Source of the DNA: a virus
Virus record (IMG/VR): IMGVR_UViG_3300037488_001310
Coordinates: 1 to 28,676 of that record
DNA: 28,676 nucleotides
Strand: one strand, 5' to 3'
Part shown: piece by piece, positions 8,697 to 14,943 of the stretch
How positions within the stretch are numbered: the first letter of the stretch is position 1
How the letters are laid out: each line of letters opens with the position of its first letter
The notes under the pieces: generated by a model
What the model saw: only the letters and a program-made list of their open reading frames with translations
Databases searched by the model: none
What the model was told of the DNA's origin: nothing
Program-made: the position numbers and the translations under genes

Positions 8697-9074
8697 ATGA
8701 AAGAAGAAATAATATTACATTTTATACACGCTCAAACACAGGTTAGATTCAACCATTGGGTAACAATGGGAGACGCACAACACAGAGCACTTGGGGAGTT
8801 GTACGGACTATTAGATGAACACATTGATGAGTTCGTTGAAACTATGATAGGCAAGCCTGAATACGGTAGACCTGAGTTTGATTCAACATTCTCAATTGAG
8901 TTTGATAATCCAAAGACATTGGATATTAAAGTTTATTTATCTCAATTCAAAGATTTTTTATTTCAATTAACACAAGCCTTAGACCCTGTTAAAGATACAG
9001 ACCTTTTAAATATGAGAGATGAAATCTTGGGTCACGTTAACCATACATTATATCTTTTAACCCTTCAATACTAA
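8697..9074 (+). CDS. Dps/ferritin-like four-helix protein (DUF5856-like)
   Basis: The 125-residue product is helical throughout. It carries FNHW (His20), then H29, D44 and E48: the spacing H-x14-D-x3-E is the same as that of the ferroxidase site of Dps proteins (in E. coli His63, Asp78, Glu82), and His20 stands where the first Dps His would be, at nine rather than twelve residues. The C-terminal helices end DEILGHVNHTLYLLTLQY. Related proteins annotated DUF5856 occur in marine phages, from memory. It starts two bases after the coiled-coil gene and its stop overlaps the next start. Iron binding is inferred, not shown; it could be a structural relative that has lost catalysis. Confidence 0.55.
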   Translation: MKEEIILHFIHAQTQVRFNHWVTMGDAQHRALGELYGLLDEHIDEFVETMIGKPEYGRPEFDSTFSIEFDNPKTLDIKVYLSQFKDFLFQLTQALDPVKDTDLLNMRDEILGHVNHTLYLLTLQY

Positions 9075-10054
9075 TGCCAATTCCAAAACCTGAAAAAGGA
9101 GAGAGAACAGATGAGTTCTTACCAAGATGTATGAAAGCAATCTCAGGAGAATATCCGAGTGAACAAGCATACGCCATATGTCAAAATCAATTAAGCAAAG
9201 AAGAAATGTCCAAAGAAACAGAAGAAGTATTTGTATTGACTCCAAAGAAAGCAGAGAACAGAGGTGCCTATCTTTCAAGATGTCAATCTAATTCAAAGAT
9301 GAAAGCACAATACCCAAACATGAAAGAAAGGATGGGTACTTGTTTAAACGCATTTAACGCCTATTACAAGTATTGGGCTCGTCTTGAAGAGTTTGGTTCA
9401 GAAGAACATCCTGATGTCAAATTTGAGGGTTGTATGTCCAAACACAAGGCTTCTGGTAAAGATTACAAGGAAGCATATTCAATGTGTATGTCTGAACTAA
9501 TTGTTGAGCCAGTTGCTATGGAAGAAATGGATACAAACATTGGTGATTGTATTGCCAAAAGAATGAAAGAAGATTCATCTTTAACACAGGAAGAGGCGAG
9601 AAAAAGATGTGCGGCATCTGTTGTAGTTCAACCATCAGGTGGTAGTAATCCACAAGTTGTTGGTGCTCCTGTTGCTGTTGTGATGGCTGAAGATTGTCCA
9701 CCAGCAACACTTGATATTCCATTAAATATTGAGAACAGACAAAAATGTATTGACCAAGCGAACTATGGTCCATTAGACCCTAATCTTCCAAACGAAGATT
9801 ATTGGAAAAAAAAAGCAAATCAATTTAACACAACCCCTGATGAGGCAAAGAAAGCACTCTGTGGAAATTGTTCCTTCTTCATTCAAACAAAAGAAATTTT
9901 AGATTGTATTGCTCAAGGATTGGGTGATGTGGGTAATGACCCATATGATTCAATTCAAGCAGGTGATTTAGGTTATTGTGAAGCATATGATTTTAAGTGT
10001 GCTGCGAGTCGTACCTGTGACGCTTGGGTTGTAGGTGGTCCAATAATTAATTAA
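9074..10054 (+). CDS. Cys-rich protein: four Cys-pair helical units plus a HiPIP-like C-terminal domain
   Basis: The 326-residue product has four repeated units, each with two cysteines 16-19 residues apart: C19/C36, C71/C91, C121/C139 and C160/C180. The pattern resembles disulfide- or metal-linked helical hairpins (C-M-x...E-A-Y-x-x-C). The C-terminal 120 residues hold CGNCSFF, LDCIAQGLGD and GYCEAYDFKCAASRTCDAW ending VVGGPI, a pattern seen in phage proteins resembling high-potential iron-sulfur domains. It is the last gene of the portal operon and overlaps the Dps-like gene by one base (TAATG). An iron-sulfur cluster is plausible but unproven. No signal peptide is present. Confidence 0.55.
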   Translation: MPIPKPEKGERTDEFLPRCMKAISGEYPSEQAYAICQNQLSKEEMSKETEEVFVLTPKKAENRGAYLSRCQSNSKMKAQYPNMKERMGTCLNAFNAYYKYWARLEEFGSEEHPDVKFEGCMSKHKASGKDYKEAYSMCMSELIVEPVAMEEMDTNIGDCIAKRMKEDSSLTQEEARKRCAASVVVQPSGGSNPQVVGAPVAVVMAEDCPPATLDIPLNIENRQKCIDQANYGPLDPNLPNEDYWKKKANQFNTTPDEAKKALCGNCSFFIQTKEILDCIAQGLGDVGNDPYDSIQAGDLGYCEAYDFKCAASRTCDAWVVGGPIIN

Positions 10055-10083
10055 TTATATCTTTACCAAGATACTATTAATTG

Positions 10084-10091
10084 TATATTTA
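10084..10091 (+). promoter_or_regulatory. Class II promoter box before the candidate structured RNA
   Basis: TATATTTA followed by ATAGT, identical over 13 bases to the portal promoter, but leading into GGGGACAGG rather than ATG. The five-base spacing puts the predicted first transcribed base at 10097. Confidence 0.5.
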
Positions 10092-10096
10092 ATAGT

Positions 10097-10170
10097 GGGG
10101 ACAGGTTCGGGTTCTTTGCATTTCGCATCTATTGTTACATCCATTATTTTTTTCCCGCCTGTCCCTTTTT
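10097..10170 (+). ncRNA. Candidate small structured RNA
   Basis: GGGACAGG (10098-10105) pairs with CCTGTCCC (10158-10165), and CGGG (10108-10111) with CCCG (10154-10157). The result is a 12-base-pair helix with one TT bulge that closes a 42-base T-rich loop, followed by TTTTT. A class II box lies five bases upstream, so the whole 74-base unit looks like promoter, RNA and terminator. No open frame of useful length is present. It could instead be a terminator or attenuator of the Cys-rich gene, but the large loop and own promoter favour a separate RNA. No known RNA family was recognised. Confidence 0.45.
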
Positions 10171-10204
10171 AAAAGATTTGATTTACCCATCAAATCTTTT
10201 TTTT
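10171..10204 (+). terminator. Strong intrinsic terminator
   Basis: AAAAGATTTGAT pairs perfectly with ATCAAATCTTTT around a six-base loop (TTACCC), with four further T after the arm. It closes the head module and lies just after the candidate structured RNA, so read-through from either would stop here. Confidence 0.85.
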
Positions 10205-10212
10205 ATTTACTA

Positions 10213-10243
10213 TTGATACTTTAACCCCCTTATGGTATATTTA
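10213..10243 (+). promoter_or_regulatory. Promoter with TTG at -33 and TATATTTA
   Basis: TTG at 10213 is followed after 20 bases by TATATTTA (10236-10243). The upstream part reads TTGATACTTT, which also occurs with the same spacing before the box at 16172. The start codon of the 51-residue gene is 15 bases further on, so this message has a short leader, unlike the N5-ATG genes. Confidence 0.5.
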
Positions 10244-10258
10244 TAAAAAACAAATACT

Positions 10259-10414
10259 ATGGGACAAATGAAACAATTATTAGATAATCTATTCGAATTA
10301 GAATTAGATGAATCACAATATCCTGATGACTTACAGATGGATTATGAAATTTGGTTATTACAAAAGGAGGCTGAGAAAGCAGCATACGAAGAATTATTGG
10401 CAGATACAAAATAA
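10259..10414 (+). CDS. Small acidic protein, 51 residues, unknown
   Basis: ATG 10259 opens a frame of 51 codons ending TAA 10412-10414 (MGQMKQLLDNLFELELDESQ, then YPDDLQMDYEIWLLQKEAEK). It is highly acidic and helical, with no Cys and no membrane segment. A promoter with TTG and TATATTTA lies directly upstream, and the IbrA-like gene starts 17 bases after its stop, so it is probably co-transcribed with the IbrA/IbrB pair. Function unknown. Confidence 0.6.
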   Translation: MGQMKQLLDNLFELELDESQYPDDLQMDYEIWLLQKEAEKAAYEELLADTK

Positions 10415-10431
10415 ATTTATAGTTTAGCAAT

Positions 10432-11652
10432 ATGAAGAATTATAATTTAGATATTAATGTTAACGATGCATCGGTAGAGAGAATCTCTTGGACCTTCGAT
10501 AATTTTGAGAAGATTTATTTATCGTTTTCTGCGGGTAAAGATTCGACCGTTATGCTTCATTTGGTTATGGATGAGGCAAAGAAAAGAAACCGTAAAATTG
10601 GGATATTACTTGTCGATTTAGAGGGACAATACAACCTCACCATTAAACATGCTCAATCTTGTTTTGAGATGTATAAAGATTACATAGATTTATATTGGGT
10701 ATGTCTTCCAATTCATTTAAGAAATGCTGTGAGTGTTTATGAAACATTTTGGGTTTGTTGGGATGATGATAGACAACAAGATTGGATTAGACCGTTACCA
10801 ACAAATGCAATTCACGATGAAACTTATTTTCCGTTCTTTAAAAAAGGAATGGAGTTCGAAGAGTTCGTACCAAAGTTTGGTGAGTGGTATTCACAAGGAC
10901 AGGAGTGTGCTTGTTTTGTTGGTATTCGTTCTGATGAAAGTTTAAATCGTTATAGAACCATCGCATCAAAATCAAAGGTTACAAAAGATAATAAGATATA
11001 CACCACATCTGTTAGTCAAAATGTTTTTAATGTTTATCCAATTTATGATTGGAAGACATCAGACATTTGGATTTACCACGCAAAGAATCAAGACAGACCG
11101 TATAACAAACTTTATGACCTAATGCATAAAGCAGGATTGACCCCATCTCAAATGAGAATCTGTCAACCTTATGGTGATGACCAAAGAAGAGGTTTATGGT
11201 TATTCCATTTGATTGAACCTGAGACATGGTCCAAAGTTGTTGCCAGAGTTAATGGAGCAAATAGTGGAGCGTTGTATGTTAATGAAAATGGAAACATTAG
11301 TGGGTATAATAAAATCTCAAAACCTGAGGGACACACTTGGCAAAGTTTTGCAAACCTTTTAATCAACTCAATGCCACCAAAATTAAAAACACATTATGAA
11401 AATAAAATTACTATCTTTGTAAAGTGGTGGATGGATAAAGGAAATTATCCTGATGGTATTCCTGACTTTGCTGACCCTAAATTGGAATCAGATAAAAAGG
11501 TAGGGACTTGGAGAAGAATATGTAAATCATTATTAAGAAATGATTATTGGTGTAAAGGATTAAGTTTCGCTCAGAATAAAAGTGACGCTTATAACAGGTA
11601 TCTTAAATTAATGGAGAAAAGAAAATCAGATTGGAAATTAGAAATATTTTAA
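10432..11652 (+). CDS. ibrA: IbrA-like PAPS-reductase-family protein (DUF3440 type)
   Basis: The 406-residue product belongs to the PP-loop ATP pyrophosphatase/PAPS reductase superfamily. The PP-loop is SAGKDS at residues 33-38 (canonical SGGKDS), followed by VDLEGQYNL. GIRSDES at 164-170 and the C-terminal segment VGTWRRICKSLLRNDYWCKG match the IbrA/DUF3440 subfamily, not CysH: the CysH C-terminal active-site Cys motif is not seen. IbrA of E. coli is known with IbrB as a phage-borne activator of eib surface genes; its biochemical reaction is not settled. Here too the partner follows directly, two bases after the stop. A role in nucleic-acid modification or gene control is inferred; sulfate assimilation is unlikely. 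The possible promoter is a weak TAAATTTA at 10412. Confidence 0.8.
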   Translation: MKNYNLDINVNDASVERISWTFDNFEKIYLSFSAGKDSTVMLHLVMDEAKKRNRKIGILLVDLEGQYNLTIKHAQSCFEMYKDYIDLYWVCLPIHLRNAVSVYETFWVCWDDDRQQDWIRPLPTNAIHDETYFPFFKKGMEFEEFVPKFGEWYSQGQECACFVGIRSDESLNRYRTIASKSKVTKDNKIYTTSVSQNVFNVYPIYDWKTSDIWIYHAKNQDRPYNKLYDLMHKAGLTPSQMRICQPYGDDQRRGLWLFHLIEPETWSKVVARVNGANSGALYVNENGNISGYNKISKPEGHTWQSFANLLINSMPPKLKTHYENKITIFVKWWMDKGNYPDGIPDFADPKLESDKKVGTWRRICKSLLRNDYWCKGLSFAQNKSDAYNRYLKLMEKRKSDWKLEIF

Positions 11653-11654
11653 CT

Positions 11655-12281
11655 ATGGAAGAATTATTAAAACAACTCGCTGAGTATATCTCAACAAAAA
11701 GTATTGATGAACAAGTTGAACTTATCAATCAATGTAAATTGGAATTACATAACATTTCACCAATGAAGTTTGAACCTGTGGATTGTGTTCTATGGGTAAA
11801 GAATGAAACGGTTGAAGCGAATGACTATAACCCTAATAGTGTTGCCCCTCCAGAGATGAAATTATTGGAGATATCTATTATGGAGGATGGTTATACCCAA
11901 CCAGTAGTTACCTTCCAAAAAGAGGGTGTTAGAGAGGTTGTAGATGGATTCCACAGAACGAGGGTATCCAAAGAATCTGGTCTTGTTAAAGATAGGGTTC
12001 ATGGGTTTGTACCTGTGGTGACTATCAATCAACACAAAGAAGATAAAGGGGATAGAATTGCATCCACCATTAGACACAACAGAGCGAGAGGTAAACACAA
12101 GATTGATTCAATGTCAGATATTGTTGTCGACCTTAAAAGAAGAAATTGGTCTGATGAGAAGATTGCAAAACAATTGGGTATGGATGCTGATGAGGTATTA
12201 AGATTATCACAAATCAGTGGACTAATAGAAATGTTTGAGGACCAAGAATTTTCTCAAGCATGGGATTTGGAAGTAGAATAA
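11655..12281 (+). CDS. ibrB: IbrB-like ParB/Srx-family protein
   Basis: The 208-residue product has a ParB/sulfiredoxin-type N-terminal domain with NDYNPNSVAPPEMKLLE, DGYTQPVV and VVDGFHRTRV. The 'DGFHR' segment is the ParB GxxRxxA-like nucleotide-binding motif. It continues with IASTIRHNRARGKHKID and an HTH-like C-terminal part (WSDEKIAKQLGMDADEVLRL). This order matches IbrB, the partner of IbrA. A TTG at 11631 would overlap the IbrA-like gene, but ATG 11655, two bases after its stop, is the natural start. The 3' end contains the -33 element of the next promoter. Together the pair most likely acts as one unit; target and reaction are unknown. Confidence 0.8.
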   Translation: MEELLKQLAEYISTKSIDEQVELINQCKLELHNISPMKFEPVDCVLWVKNETVEANDYNPNSVAPPEMKLLEISIMEDGYTQPVVTFQKEGVREVVDGFHRTRVSKESGLVKDRVHGFVPVVTINQHKEDKGDRIASTIRHNRARGKHKIDSMSDIVVDLKRRNWSDEKIAKQLGMDADEVLRLSQISGLIEMFEDQEFSQAWDLEVE

Positions 12282-12297
12282 ATAAATATTAAATTTG
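12266..12297 (+). promoter_or_regulatory. Class I Bacteroidota promoter inside the IbrB-like gene end
   Basis: TTTG (12266-12269), 20 bases, then TAAATTTG (12290-12297): a full match to the Bacteroidota consensus. The -33 element lies inside the last codons of the IbrB-like gene. ATG of the next gene is 12 bases after the box. Confidence 0.75.
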
Positions 12298-12309
12298 TAA
12301 AAAAATATT

Positions 12310-12627
12310 ATGGAACAGTCAAACGCAATGGAGCCACAGAACAGAGTTAGATTAACTCAGGAAAAAGAGTACGAAAAGAAACCTTATGGTTTTGATAGGA
12401 CTCAAATGTATAAGGAACATATCGACCCTCAAATGAGAAGACAATCAGCATTAAAGTCATCCATCGCTTTAATGGAGGCACACGAATTAAAACTATCTAT
12501 TAGTGATTTAATGTTGTTATCCAAGAGGATAGAACAGTATATCGAAACAGGTAATTTCAGTTGGGCATCCCAATTCGATTCATATGTTAAAATTAAATCA
12601 GATGAGAAATTAAACTTTCTAAAATAG
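12310..12627 (+). CDS. Helical protein, 105 residues, unknown
   Basis: The product has a charged N-terminus (NRVRLTQEKEYEKKPYGFDR) and a helical body (ALKSSIALMEAHELKLSISD, then LMLLSKRIEQYIETGNFSWA). The second half ends in a short helical tail with several lysines. It is transcribed from its own class I promoter and stopped by a strong terminator 21 bases after its end, so it forms a single-gene unit. No family recognised. A DNA-binding or adaptor role would fit the helical, Lys-rich form, but nothing in the sequence decides it. Confidence 0.65.
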   Translation: MEQSNAMEPQNRVRLTQEKEYEKKPYGFDRTQMYKEHIDPQMRRQSALKSSIALMEAHELKLSISDLMLLSKRIEQYIETGNFSWASQFDSYVKIKSDEKLNFLK

Positions 12628-12648
12628 AGTTACGACTCCCATCTCTAT

Positions 12649-12679
12649 CCCTCACCTTAAAAAAGTGGGGGTTTTTTTT
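12649..12679 (+). terminator. Intrinsic terminator before the small-gene block
   Basis: CCCTCAC pairs with GTGGGGG (one T.G pair) around a nine-base A-rich loop, followed by eight T. It separates the IbrA/IbrB region from the small-gene block. Confidence 0.8.
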
Positions 12680-12699
12680 AAAATGTGGATAACTTTTAT

Positions 12700-12730
12700 T
12701 TTGCCAGTAATTTACTAATGCCTATCTTTG
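12700..12730 (+). promoter_or_regulatory. Class I promoter, full consensus, before the small-gene block
   Basis: TTTG (12700-12703), 19 bases, then TATCTTTG (12723-12730) and the ATG 19 bases after the box. This is the cleanest host-type promoter in the window and reads into the genes at 12750-13494. Confidence 0.8.
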
Positions 12731-12749
12731 TGTAACAAAACCGATAGAT

Positions 12750-12890
12750 ATGACAAAGATTACAAAATGTAGATTGATTCTTGAAGGAATGACTTTCTTG
12801 GGTATCCCTTCAGAAAATTTCTTAACTCTTAAAAATGAGTTAGGTGGTACAGATAAATTATATTCTTGGATTGAATCAAAATTAAATTAA
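12750..12890 (+). CDS. Small protein, 46 residues, unknown
   Basis: ATG 12750 to TAA 12890 gives MTKITKCRLILEGMTFLGIP and 26 more residues ending WIESKLN. It is the first gene after a consensus class I promoter, so it is very probably translated. It contains a hydrophobic stretch (LILEGMTFLGI) too short and too interrupted to be a membrane segment. The next gene starts one base after its stop, indicating coupling. Function unknown. Confidence 0.6.
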   Translation: MTKITKCRLILEGMTFLGIPSENFLTLKNELGGTDKLYSWIESKLN

Positions 12891-12891
12891 T

Positions 12892-13113
12892 ATGACAACT
12901 AAATTTTACGGTATTAACGAAATCCACAGAACTCAATTCACTTACAACGATACGATGGATGAGGACATTATGTATGTTGGTGTGGAAGCACAATCAAACA
13001 CAAGAAAGACATCAGAAGATTTGATGTTGTTGTTCACAAGAGAACAAATTGTTGAGATGTACGAATCAATGTTATCAATGGAAGTATCTAATTCTAAATT
13101 CTTAAAAAAATAA
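12892..13113 (+). CDS. Small protein, 73 residues, unknown
   Basis: Read one base after the preceding stop, in the same small operon. The product has a mixed N-terminal half (FYGINEIHRTQFTYNDTMDE, then DIMYVGVEAQSN) and a C-terminal helix (TREQIVEMYESMLSMEVSNS). It ends in a short Lys cluster. No motif recognised. The gene for a tiny membrane peptide follows after one base. Confidence 0.65.
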   Translation: MTTKFYGINEIHRTQFTYNDTMDEDIMYVGVEAQSNTRKTSEDLMLLFTREQIVEMYESMLSMEVSNSKFLKK

Positions 13114-13114
13114 T

Positions 13115-13192
13115 ATGATACAAAGTATAATATTAATAATTTTTGGATTATCACTTTTCATAATATTCAGAGAAAAACAAATTAAAAAATAA
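13115..13192 (+). CDS. Tiny membrane peptide, 25 residues
   Basis: ATG 13115 to TAA 13192 encodes a single membrane-spanning stretch (IQSIILIIFGLSLFIIF) followed by a basic tail REKQIKK. It sits one base after the preceding stop and five bases before the next gene, so it fits the operon exactly. The hydrophobic segment plus basic tail is typical of small phage membrane peptides that act on the host envelope, but no specific role can be assigned. Such short frames can also be chance; spacing is the main support. Confidence 0.5.
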   Translation: MIQSIILIIFGLSLFIIFREKQIKK

Positions 13193-13197
13193 ACACT

Positions 13198-13494
13198 ATG
13201 GAAAAAATTAAAGCAATCTATGTAACCAATGATAAATCATGGTTCTTAACAAAAAAATATAATGGTTCTTGGCATCCCATTGTAATGGACACAACAGATG
13301 ATTTAGATTATTCAATCTTTGTTTATGAAAGTTGGTATGAGTTCATTGATATTATGGAAGAAGGAAATGAAAACACTTCTGATGAATTAACCAATGAACA
13401 AGTTAAAGAATATTTCACTGAATTCATTGACCACATGGAAGGTTGGGGTTGGGAAGTAAAAGTTTTAGAAAATAATTTGTTCGTATCAATTTAA
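13198..13494 (+). CDS. Acidic protein, 98 residues, unknown
   Basis: The product is acidic, with FVYESWYEFIDIMEEGNENT and TNEQVKEYFTEFIDHMEGWG, then WEVKVLENNLFVSI. The N-terminus (KIKAIYVTNDKSWFLTKKYN) looks like a beta hairpin. Its leader AAAAAATAAACACTATG is shared with the following genes, though no -7 box stands at the usual distance, so it probably relies on the promoter at 12700. The -33 TTTG of the next promoter lies inside its last codons. Candidate early protein; function unknown. Confidence 0.7.
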   Translation: MEKIKAIYVTNDKSWFLTKKYNGSWHPIVMDTTDDLDYSIFVYESWYEFIDIMEEGNENTSDELTNEQVKEYFTEFIDHMEGWGWEVKVLENNLFVSI

Positions 13495-13507
13495 TTCCTT
13501 AACTTCG
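13476..13507 (+). promoter_or_regulatory. Class I promoter for the 91-residue gene
   Basis: TTTG (13476-13479), 20 bases, then TAACTTCG (13500-13507), a TAnnTTTG variant with C for the third T. Leader: TAAAAAATAAACACACTATG. The -33 element is in the end of the preceding gene. Confidence 0.7.
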
Positions 13508-13524
13508 TAAAAAATAAACACACT

Positions 13525-13800
13525 ATGAAAACACCGAACATCAACATCGTTACAGGATTTACAATAATAACTCCTGATTTAGTTCTAACTTATTGTAAAA
13601 ATTCTCAATCTAAATTATGTGCACAATTTTCAAGTCCACATACATTAAAAGTTATCAGAGAAATTCCAATGAAAGATTGGGGAAATATTATATCTGCTCT
13701 TTGTACCCTATTACATTTGAATGGTGAACCCAAAGAGGAAATTAGAAAAAAAGCAGAAAAAATAATTGCTGGTATTCAAAATAATTTAGTAACTTCGTAA
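13525..13800 (+). CDS. Small protein, 91 residues, unknown
   Basis: The N-terminal half is beta-like (NINIVTGFTIITPDLVLTYC), the second half helical (MKDWGNIISALCTLLHLNGE, then EEIRKKAEKIIAGIQ). It has three cysteines at spread positions and no signal peptide. Its last codons, GTA ACT TCG TAA, are at the same time the -7 box of the next promoter, with the stop codon just beyond the box. Transcribed from its own class I promoter. No family recognised. Confidence 0.7.
   Translation: MKTPNINIVTGFTIITPDLVLTYCKNSQSKLCAQFSSPHTLKVIREIPMKDWGNIISALCTLLHLNGEPKEEIRKKAEKIIAGIQNNLVTS
13766..13797 (+). promoter_or_regulatory. Class I promoter overlapping a gene end and stop codon
   Basis: TTG (13766-13768), 21 bases, then TAACTTCG (13790-13797), directly followed by TAA (13798-13800), the stop codon of the 91-residue gene. 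Leader TAAAAATAAACACTATG, one repeat unit shorter than its neighbours. Confidence 0.65.
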
Positions 13801-13811
13801 AAATAAACACT

Positions 13812-14084
13812 ATGGAAAATAAGATTTTAACTTTAACTAACGGTCAACACATTATTTTTGGTTTAGCATTATCAAAAATTGTAAATGAAAAGAATTGGGA
13901 TGTATCTCCTGATAACAGAATTAAATTAGCATCGACTATTCAATGGTTAGATGACCCAAAAAATAATACTACTGAACTTACACCATCAGAAGCCATGGAA
14001 GAGTATCCAACAAAATGTTATGATATCTTCTGTGATTTTTGGAACGAGCACGAAGAATCTTTAATTTTAACAGCAATTCAATAA
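13812..14084 (+). CDS. Acidic protein, 90 residues, unknown
   Basis: The product starts with a strand (KILTLTNGQHIIFGLALSKI) and has a strongly acidic second half (TTELTPSEAMEEYPTKCYDI, then FCDFWNEHEESLIL). Two cysteines are five residues apart near the end. The overall form resembles other small acidic proteins of this block, at 13198, 14365 and 15365, which share the ELTxxEAxExY-like phrase loosely (DELTNEQVKEYF, ELSPDEIIELY). That hints at a common origin, as far as can be judged by eye. Function unknown. Confidence 0.7.
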   Translation: MENKILTLTNGQHIIFGLALSKIVNEKNWDVSPDNRIKLASTIQWLDDPKNNTTELTPSEAMEEYPTKCYDIFCDFWNEHEESLILTAIQ

Positions 14085-14091
14085 TTTTCCT

Positions 14092-14099
14092 TACCTTTG
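14092..14099 (+). promoter_or_regulatory. Class I -7 box TACCTTTG
   Basis: TACCTTTG matches TAnnTTTG fully, and the leader TAAAAAATAACACACTATG follows. No TTTG is seen at the expected -33 position, so this promoter looks incomplete or needs help. Confidence 0.55.
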
Positions 14100-14115
14100 T
14101 AAAAAATAACACACT

Positions 14116-14307
14116 ATGACCTTAAATATCACCACGAAAGAATTATTAGAAGAATTTCAAAAAATAAAAAAATTTTGTAACGAAGAAATCAATGACCAAA
14201 ATGTAAAAGACCAATATTATGTTGGTCTTGAACATGGCGCTGAATTATTGTATAAAACAATTCTGAATATTGATAAATATAAAAATTTGGTAGAATCAGA
14301 AGATTAA
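14116..14307 (+). CDS. Small helical protein, 63 residues, unknown
   Basis: The product is helical and charged (TTKELLEEFQKIKKFCNEEI, then QYYVGLEHGAELLYKTIL). Its last residues, NLVESED, correspond to FLVESEN of the 180-residue protein at 14365, and the DNA there matches almost base for base over about 30 positions, including the stop and the promoter beyond. No motif recognised. Confidence 0.65.
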   Translation: MTLNITTKELLEEFQKIKKFCNEEINDQNVKDQYYVGLEHGAELLYKTILNIDKYKNLVESED

Positions 14308-14317
14308 TATAACTTTA
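14286..14317 (+). promoter_or_regulatory. Class I promoter inside the 63-residue gene end
   Basis: TTTG (14286-14289), 20 bases, then TAACTTTA (14310-14317). The stop codon of the 63-residue gene lies in the spacer. The region parallels 14886-14917 closely. A 47-base leader with GGGGACAGGG follows before ATG 14365. Confidence 0.65.
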
Positions 14318-14364
14318 CACTTTAATAATCAAATCGGGGACAGGGTTACTGAACACAACACACT

Positions 14365-14907
14365 ATGTCACATTCATCACAAATTTATCCAGGAGTTTCA
14401 GTTAAAACATTAGAAAAATATGGTTTTACAATGGAAAATCATCCTGAACATAACACACCTTTATTAAAAATATGGGTAACAAGAAAACAACTTCACGAAC
14501 ATTATAAGGGTAGTCCGTTTGAAAAATTAATGACTGATGGTATTGAAGATGGTTTTCAATATCTACACGCTGACGATATGGAGGAAGTAGGATACTATAC
14601 ACGATACGGTGGTAACGCATATGCTTGTGATTTAATGTGGCATATCTGTAAAGAACAAAATATTCATATCATTGGTGAAGATGGTGTATCTGAAATATAC
14701 GATGAGTTTAGATGTGCTGTCCTTGAATATTGGGGTGTTGAAAATGACTATGATAATGACGATTTACAGGACGCAATTCTTGAGATGGATATTGATTGGG
14801 GTGAAATGATTGAGTGGTATTTTGAGGAGAATAAGAACCCTAAATCACCTGTTTTTATTCAGTATGAAGATTTCACAAAAGAATTTTTGGTGGAATCAGA
14901 AAATTAA
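14365..14907 (+). CDS. Highly acidic protein, 180 residues, unknown
   Basis: The largest protein of the small-gene block. It has a run of acidic residues at the centre and end (GVENDYDNDDLQDAILEMDI, then DWGEMIEWYFEENKNPK) and several aromatic residues. The N-terminal half carries HSSQIYPGVSVKTLEKYGFT and a His-rich segment. The high negative charge and high Tyr/Trp content are seen in DNA-mimic anti-defence proteins, but this is only a general resemblance. Its leader is longer than the others and holds GGGGACAGG, complementary to the 3' arm of the candidate RNA at 10158-10165. No homologous family recognised. Confidence 0.7.
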   Translation: MSHSSQIYPGVSVKTLEKYGFTMENHPEHNTPLLKIWVTRKQLHEHYKGSPFEKLMTDGIEDGFQYLHADDMEEVGYYTRYGGNAYACDLMWHICKEQNIHIIGEDGVSEIYDEFRCAVLEYWGVENDYDNDDLQDAILEMDIDWGEMIEWYFEENKNPKSPVFIQYEDFTKEFLVESEN

Positions 14908-14917
14908 TATACCTTCG
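14886..14917 (+). promoter_or_regulatory. Class I promoter inside the 180-residue gene end
   Basis: TTTG (14886-14889), 20 bases, then TACCTTCG (14910-14917). Again the -33 element is in coding sequence and the stop codon in the spacer. The leader ends AAAAAATAAACACACTATG. Confidence 0.7.
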
Positions 14918-14943
14918 TACAACAATTAAAAAATAAACACACT

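Noticed and set aside
10432-11652. Assimilatory PAPS reductase (CysH)
   Set aside because: The C-terminal segments and the ParB-like partner fit IbrA, and the CysH active-site Cys motif is missing.
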